Positions 56,532-64,000 of a stretch of DNA of 64,000 nt are shown here, in pieces. The notes beneath the pieces were generated by a model that did not search any database, was not told where the DNA came from, and saw only the letters and a list, made by a program, of their open reading frames with translations. Source of the stretch: Streptococcus salivarius (GTDB lineage Bacteria; Bacillota; Bacilli; Lactobacillales; Streptococcaceae); the NCBI RefSeq assembly GCF_000785515.1, contig NZ_CP009913.1:462001-526000 (forward strand), read 5' to 3'. The position numbers were made by a program, and so were the translations under genes. Each line of letters opens with the position of its first letter. The stretch's first letter is position 1.

Positions 56532-56729
56532 ATGAATCTAACTATCTTAGCCCTCGGTTTGGCCGTTATGGGTGTATCTGTTGGTGAGGGTATCCTCGTT
56601 GCCAATATCGCTAAAGCTGCAGCTCGCCAACCTGAGATGTTTAGCAAACTTCAAACATTGATGTTTACTGGTGTTGCCTTTATCGAAGGTACCTTCTTCG
56701 TATTGTTTGCCCTTAGCTACATTGTCTAA
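56532..56729 (+). CDS. atpE: ATP synthase subunit c
   Basis: 65 residues: a two-helix hairpin that forms the membrane rotor ring of the F0 sector. The proton-carrying carboxylate is E52 ([10 protein letters not shown]) in helix 2, and the polar loop is ARQPE at residues 31-35. An additional Glu in helix 1 (E19, VGEGIL) is seen in streptococcal c subunits. First gene of the eight-gene operon; no atpI precedes it. In streptococci this ATPase mainly pumps protons out, supporting acid tolerance. Confidence 0.96.
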   Translation: MNLTILALGLAVMGVSVGEGILVANIAKAAARQPEMFSKLQTLMFTGVAFIEGTFFVLFALSYIV

Positions 56730-56762
56730 TAGACAAATAAAAAGATGAAGGAGGGATGAGCA

Positions 56763-57470
56763 GTGGAAACTACAAGTAATCCAACCGTCTCATTATTTGG
56801 GATTGATTTTGACTTGACTGTCCTTGCCATGTCTCTCTTGACAGTAATTATCGTTTTTGGAGTGGTTTTTTGGTCAAGTCGTAAGATGACCATTAAACCA
56901 AAGGGAAAACAAAATGTGCTTGAGTTCATCTATGAGTTTGTGAACAGTACCATTTCTCAAAATCTTGGGAAATTCACGAAGAATTATAGTTTGCTCTTGT
57001 TTGTAATTTTCACCTTTGTTTTTACAGCGAACAACTTAGGTTTGCTTGTATCTGTAAAAAGTGAGCATTACAATTTTTGGACTTCTCCAACATCGAACTT
57101 CGGTGTTACTATCACTCTTTCTTTGATTATTACCCTCATTAGTCATATTGAGGGGATCCGTAAAAAAGGGTTTAAAGGCTATCTAAAAGGCTACCTTTCA
57201 CCATACCCAGCTATGCTCCCAATGAACATTTTGGAACAATTAACCAACCTTGCTTCATTGGCCTTGCGTTTGTTTGGTAACATTTATTCTGGTGAGGTAC
57301 TTACTGGCTTGATTCTTAAATTGGTGACATGGTCTGCTTTTGCAGCACCTGTATCCTTTGCTTTGAACCTTGTCTGGGTTGCCTTTTCAGCCTTTATCGG
57401 CTTTATCCAATCCTATGTCTTTATTATCCTAAGTTCAAACTATATTGGTGATAAAGTCAACGAAGAATAA
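56763..57470 (+). CDS. atpB: ATP synthase subunit a
   Basis: 235 residues with five to six membrane helices. Subunit a forms the proton half-channels next to the c ring. The essential Arg is in LASLALRLFGNIYSGEV and the late helix is AFIGFIQSYVFIILSSNYIG. It uses a GTG start with GGAGGGATGAGCA upstream. It follows atpE by 33 bases; the c-before-a order is the streptococcal arrangement. Confidence 0.96.
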   Translation: METTSNPTVSLFGIDFDLTVLAMSLLTVIIVFGVVFWSSRKMTIKPKGKQNVLEFIYEFVNSTISQNLGKFTKNYSLLLFVIFTFVFTANNLGLLVSVKSEHYNFWTSPTSNFGVTITLSLIITLISHIEGIRKKGFKGYLKGYLSPYPAMLPMNILEQLTNLASLALRLFGNIYSGEVLTGLILKLVTWSAFAAPVSFALNLVWVAFSAFIGFIQSYVFIILSSNYIGDKVNEE

Positions 57471-57490
57471 TTAAGAAAGGGAGAAATGAA

Positions 57491-57988
57491 ATGTCATTAC
57501 TGATTAATAGTACGACACTTGGTAATATCATTATCACACTCGGCTCAGTTTTTCTCTTGTATTACCTCATCCGTAAATTCGCATGGGATCAAATTACAGG
57601 AATCTTTGCTGCTCGTGAAAAGAAAATTGCCACAGATATTGATAGTGCTGAAAATGCTCGTCAAGAAGCAGAAAGCTTGGCACAAAAACGTCAAGATGAG
57701 TTAGCAGGTGCTCGCACTGAAGCGGCTCAAATTATTGATGGGGCCAAGGAAACTGGTAAAACTCAAGAATCTAAAATCATTGCAGAAGCACATGATGAAG
57801 CTAAACGCTTGAAAGAAAAAGCAAATCAAGACATCGCCCAAAGCCGTGTGGAAGCACTTGCTGGCGTTAAAGGTGAAGTTGCAGACTTGACTGTCCTCTT
57901 GGCGGAAAAAGTTATGAAACAAAACCTTGATGCTAAAGCGCAATCTGACTTGATTGATAGCTATCTTGATCAATTAGGAGATGCTTAA
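57491..57988 (+). CDS. atpF: ATP synthase subunit b
   Basis: 165 residues: one N-terminal membrane helix (about 10-27) and a long charged helix ([18 protein letters not shown] and on) that dimerises into the peripheral stalk linking F0 to F1. GAAAGGGAGAAATGAA precedes the ATG. Its last base overlaps the atpH start codon (TAATG). Confidence 0.96.
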   Translation: MSLLINSTTLGNIIITLGSVFLLYYLIRKFAWDQITGIFAAREKKIATDIDSAENARQEAESLAQKRQDELAGARTEAAQIIDGAKETGKTQESKIIAEAHDEAKRLKEKANQDIAQSRVEALAGVKGEVADLTVLLAEKVMKQNLDAKAQSDLIDSYLDQLGDA

Positions 57989-58524
57989 TGGATAAGAAAA
58001 CACAAGCTCTTGTTGAGCAGTATGCCAGAAGTCTGGTAGAAGTCGCTTTTGAACAAGACGCCGTGTCAACAATCCAAGAAGAAGTAAGGCAAATCCTAAC
58101 AGTTTTTGCTGAAACAAATCTAAAAACCTTCTTGTCGCAGGAAAATGTGACAAGTGAAGCTAAAAAAGAAAGTTTGAGCTTGTTTCAAGAGTCTTGTTCA
58201 GTGTATATGAACAATTTTCTTGAGGTAATCTTACTCAATGACCGTGCCAACATTCTCTATGATGTGTTGAAATTGGTCCTTGAGCTCTTTGATCAAGAAG
58301 ACAATACTTACGATGTTACAGTGACATCAGCAAGTCCCTTGTCTGAGGAACAAAAAGCCCGACTTTTGGCGATTGTTTCACAAAAATTTGAGATTAAGAC
58401 ACGTCGTTTAGTAGAAAAAATTGATGAGGACCTCATCGGAGGATTCGTCATCAAAGCAAAAAATAAGGTTGTTGACACGTCAATTCGCAGTCAATTGCAA
58501 ACCTTTAAAACGAATTTGAAATAG
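57988..58524 (+). CDS. atpH: ATP synthase subunit delta
   Basis: 178 residues, typical for bacterial delta (OSCP-like), which joins the b dimer to the top of the F1 head. [12 protein letters not shown] near the N-terminus and the conserved [21 protein letters not shown] near the C-terminus identify it. It overlaps atpF by one base, implying translational coupling. Confidence 0.96.
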   Translation: MDKKTQALVEQYARSLVEVAFEQDAVSTIQEEVRQILTVFAETNLKTFLSQENVTSEAKKESLSLFQESCSVYMNNFLEVILLNDRANILYDVLKLVLELFDQEDNTYDVTVTSASPLSEEQKARLLAIVSQKFEIKTRRLVEKIDEDLIGGFVIKAKNKVVDTSIRSQLQTFKTNLK

Positions 58525-58536
58525 AAAGTGGTGTGA

Positions 58537-60045
<1,509 letters not shown>

Positions 60046-60063
60046 AAATAGGGAGGACAGCAT

Positions 60064-60942
60064 ATGGCAGGCTCTCTAAGAGAAATCCAAGCAAAAATTG
60101 CTTCAACAAAGAAAACGAGTCAAATCACAGGAGCCATGCAAATGGTTTCTGCTTCAAAATTGACACGTTCTGAGCAAGCTGCTAAAGATTTCCAAATCTA
60201 TGCCTCAAAAATTAGACAGATCACAACAGATCTTCTACATTCAGAATTGATTAATGGTTCGTCAAATCCAATGTTGGATGCACGCCCAGTTCGTAAGACA
60301 GGTTACATTGTCATTACTTCAGATAAGGGACTTGTTGGGGGTTATAACTCAACAATTCTTAAAGCTGTGTTAGACATGATTAAACGTGACCATGATTCTG
60401 AAGATGAATATGCTATCATTTCTATTGGTGGAACAGGTTCAGATTTCTTCAAGGCTCGTAACATGAATGTTGCTTTTGAACTTCGTGGCCTTGAAGATCA
60501 ACCTAGTTTTGAACAAGTCGGAAAAATCATTTCTAAAGCTGTAGGAATGTATCAAAATGAACTTTTTGATGAACTCTATGTGTGCTACAACCATCATGTT
60601 AATAGTTTGTCTAGTGAGGTTCGTGTTGAACAAATGCTTCCTATCGCTGATTTGGATCCCAATGAATCAGAAGGTCATGTGTTGACCAAGTTTGAATTGG
60701 AACCAGATCGTGACACTATTTTGGATCAACTCTTGCCACAATATGCTGAGAGCCTTATCTACGGTGCTATCGTAGATGCCAAAACAGCTGAGCACGCAGC
60801 TGGTATGACTGCAATGCAGACAGCCACTGATAATGCTAAGAATGTGATTAACGATTTGACAATCCAATATAACCGTGCGCGTCAAGCTGCCATCACTCAG
60901 GAAATTACTGAAATCGTTGGTGGTGCAAGTGCACTTGAATAG
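60064..60942 (+). CDS. atpG: ATP synthase subunit gamma
   Basis: 292 residues. The central rotor shaft: N- and C-terminal helices make the coiled coil inside F1 ([20 protein letters not shown], and the C-terminal [19 protein letters not shown]), with [10 protein letters not shown] in the globular part. GGGAGGACAGCAT precedes the ATG. Confidence 0.97.
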   Translation: MAGSLREIQAKIASTKKTSQITGAMQMVSASKLTRSEQAAKDFQIYASKIRQITTDLLHSELINGSSNPMLDARPVRKTGYIVITSDKGLVGGYNSTILKAVLDMIKRDHDSEDEYAIISIGGTGSDFFKARNMNVAFELRGLEDQPSFEQVGKIISKAVGMYQNELFDELYVCYNHHVNSLSSEVRVEQMLPIADLDPNESEGHVLTKFELEPDRDTILDQLLPQYAESLIYGAIVDAKTAEHAAGMTAMQTATDNAKNVINDLTIQYNRARQAAITQEITEIVGGASALE

Positions 60943-60973
60943 CTAGAGATTTGTCTTAATTAGACACACATGA

Positions 60974-62425
<1,452 letters not shown>

Positions 62426-62437
62426 TGAGGTGAATAT

Positions 62438-62854
62438 ATGGCACAAATGACCGTACAAGTGGTAACTCCGGATGGTCTCAAATACGACCACCATGCCAGC
62501 TTTATCCACGCGGTTACTAAAGATGGTCAAATTGGTATCTTGCCAGGCCATATTAACTTGATTGCGCCACTTGAAGTGGATGAACTCAAGGTTCGTCGTG
62601 TGGATGACGAGAGTCACGTCGATTGGATTGCCGTAAACGGTGGTATCATCGAAGTTAAAGATGATTTTATTACTATCGTTGCCGATTCAGCAGAACGTGA
62701 ACGCGACATTGACGTTTCTCGTGCCGAACGTGCCAAGCAACGTGCCGAACGTGACTTGGAAGAAGCAACCAAATCTGACCGTATTGATGAAGTTCAACGT
62801 GCTCAGGTTGCTCTCCGTCGAGCACTTAATCGTATCAGTGTCGGTACAAAATAA
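62438..62854 (+). CDS. atpC: ATP synthase subunit epsilon
   Basis: 138 residues: an N-terminal beta-sandwich ([35 protein letters not shown]) and two C-terminal helices ([31 protein letters not shown]) that can inhibit hydrolysis. Last gene of the operon, 12 bases after atpD, followed by a terminator. Confidence 0.97.
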   Translation: MAQMTVQVVTPDGLKYDHHASFIHAVTKDGQIGILPGHINLIAPLEVDELKVRRVDDESHVDWIAVNGGIIEVKDDFITIVADSAERERDIDVSRAERAKQRAERDLEEATKSDRIDEVQRAQVALRRALNRISVGTK

Positions 62855-62860
62855 GATAAA

Positions 62861-62891
62861 CAAAAAACGAGACTTAGGTCTTGTTTTTTGT
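62861..62891 (+). terminator. Terminator of the ATP synthase operon
   Basis: CAAAAAACGAGAC, TTAG, GTCTTGTTTTTTG; perfect apart from one G-U pair. Confidence 0.88.
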
Positions 62892-63114
62892 TTGTCTTAA
62901 AAGAAAACATAAGAAGTAACAAGGTTATCAAAGAAAGCTCATTGTAAAACCTATCTGAAGGTAAGTTAAAAAATTAGATTTCCAGTCTTGAAAACGGTTA
63001 ATTTAGCTTTTACTTTAGTTTAAGGTATCAAAGTGTTATAATATAAGCTGTTAGCTTTATATTTTTAGAAAGAATGTAGAGTAACGTAATAGAAAGTATG
63101 AGTTTTTTAAAGAT

Positions 63115-64000
63115 ATGAAAATTGAAAAGAAGCATCTTTTAGATTACACCATCTTGATACCTTATTTAATCTTATCCGTGGTTGGTTTGATAGTAGTGTA
63201 TTCAACAACCAGTGCTCGTTTAGTAGCCTTGGGTGCCAATCCCTTCGCGTCTGTTGTGAACCAAGGAGCCTTTTGGTTGGTATCCTTGTTCTCTATTTTT
63301 TTCATCTACCGACTGAAATTGAACTTTCTCAGGAAAGATAAGCTTTTGGGTGTTGTTATTGCCTTTGAGATTTTACTTTTGGTCATTGCCAAATTTTTCA
63401 CCAGGGAAATCAATGGTGCCAATGGTTGGATTGTGCTTGGACCCTTGTCTTTCCAACCAGCAGAGTACCTTAAGATCATTGTTGTCTGGTTCTTGGCACA
63501 CACCTTTTCAAAAAAACAGTCTGCCATAGAACGTTATGACTACCAAGCTTTGACGAAGAATAGATGGATTCCAAGGAATGGTAAGGAACTGAATGACTGG
63601 CGTGTTTATTTGCTCGTTATGATTGGTTTGGTTGCTATCCAGCCTGACTTGGGTAATGCGGCCATTATTGTATTGACTACGGTAGTTATGTTTTCAATTT
63701 CTGGTGTTGGCTACCGTTGGTTTACGGCCTTGTTTGCCAGTATTGTAGGGATTTCGTCAGCCTTCCTTGGTTTAATTGCCTTGGTTGGGGTTCAAACCAT
63801 GGCTAAGGTACCTATCTTTGGATATGTTGCCAAGCGTTTCGCAGCATATTTTAATCCGTTCAAGGATTTGACAGGATCTGGTCTTCAGCTATCTCATTCA
63901 TACTATGCTATGAGTAATGGAGGATGGTTTGGTCTCGGGCTTGGAAATTCGATTGAGAAAACTGGCTATCTCCCAGAAGCTACAACAGACTTTGTGTTTT
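63115..64000 (+). CDS. ftsW: FtsW/RodA-family peptidoglycan glycosyltransferase, 5' part (3' end outside window)
   Basis: 295 residues are visible from ATG 63115 and the frame is open at the window end. SEDS-family polytopic protein: LLDYTILIPYLILSVVGLIVVYSTTS at the start, NGANGWIVLGPLSFQPAEYLKI, IQPDLGNAAIIVL, and GLQLSHSYYAMSNGGWFGLGLGNS are SEDS hallmarks (catalytic Asp region IQPDLG). These polymerases make septal or peripheral peptidoglycan with a partner PBP. The gene's position after atpC and family features suggest FtsW rather than RodA, but this is inference. No strong Shine-Dalgarno; TATAAT at 63037-63042. Confidence 0.88.
   Translation, partial: MKIEKKHLLDYTILIPYLILSVVGLIVVYSTTSARLVALGANPFASVVNQGAFWLVSLFSIFFIYRLKLNFLRKDKLLGVVIAFEILLLVIAKFFTREINGANGWIVLGPLSFQPAEYLKIIVVWFLAHTFSKKQSAIERYDYQALTKNRWIPRNGKELNDWRVYLLVMIGLVAIQPDLGNAAIIVLTTVVMFSISGVGYRWFTALFASIVGISSAFLGLIALVGVQTMAKVPIFGYVAKRFAAYFNPFKDLTGSGLQLSHSYYAMSNGGWFGLGLGNSIEKTGYLPEATTDFVF

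Overview
The window looks like a chromosomal segment of a streptococcus of the salivarius group (S. salivarius / S. vestibularis / S. thermophilus type). This rests on AT-rich DNA, the streptococcal gene content (PhoH, CoiA-PepF-methyltransferase-PrsA, argCJBD, hom-thrB, and an F-type ATPase operon in the order c-a-b-delta-alpha-gamma-beta-epsilon followed by ftsW), YSIRK-type surface proteins, a ComR-like regulator, a SigX com-box before coiA, and a complete ISL3-family insertion sequence. The species is inferred, not proven. No rRNA, tRNA, CRISPR array or prophage was seen.

Layout. 1-8.5 kb: end of phoH, three paralogous membrane proteins of unknown function, metG, a LysR regulator with an aldo/keto reductase, and a CPBP protease gene broken by a homopolymer frameshift. 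8.9-12.1 kb: a GbpC-like LPXTG adhesin, then an ORF-free ~1.2 kb holding a promoter- and terminator-bounded, hairpin-dense ~960-nt unit that I interpret as a large structured non-coding RNA. 12.1-21.8 kb: coiA (com-box), pepF, an MFS antiporter, an O-methyltransferase, an unusual non-lipoprotein prsA, and a T-box leader followed by a LURP-one-like gene and alaS.

22-37.2 kb is the accessory core. It begins with a frameshifted ComR-like (RRNPP) regulator and a palindrome that could be a terminator or a ComR box. Next come a lipoprotein with a probable DUF6287 domain, a six-SH3b surface protein whose terminator has been split off by the IS, an orphan LytTR response regulator, and a complete LytTR regulator/HPK10 kinase pair. 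Two further DUF6287-type anchored proteins and a 1,253-residue SH3b/Bsp-like/VanY cell-wall peptidase follow. Three promoters here carry the same two-box operator (TTATGAC-type boxes 21 bp apart, exactly 29 nt before the -10). This suggests a compact regulon in which the LytTR system drives the two DUF6287 proteins and the wall peptidase. The first regulator, promoter and 5' gene end look like a duplicate of the second set.

37.3-49 kb is metabolic: an omega-amidase/aminotransferase pair, argCJBD under a promoter whose spacer is an ARG box, a polysaccharide deacetylase, hom-thrB-rarD, a PepSY protein and a small protein with a perfect cre. 49-56.5 kb: a second T-box starts a flavin reductase-(GNAT)-valS operon. 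The GNAT gene is cut to 32 codons, and two unknown AT-rich genes sit between it and valS. An orphan OLD-family ATPase/TOPRIM-like gene lies just after valS. 56.5-64 kb: the complete ATP synthase operon and the 5' part of ftsW.
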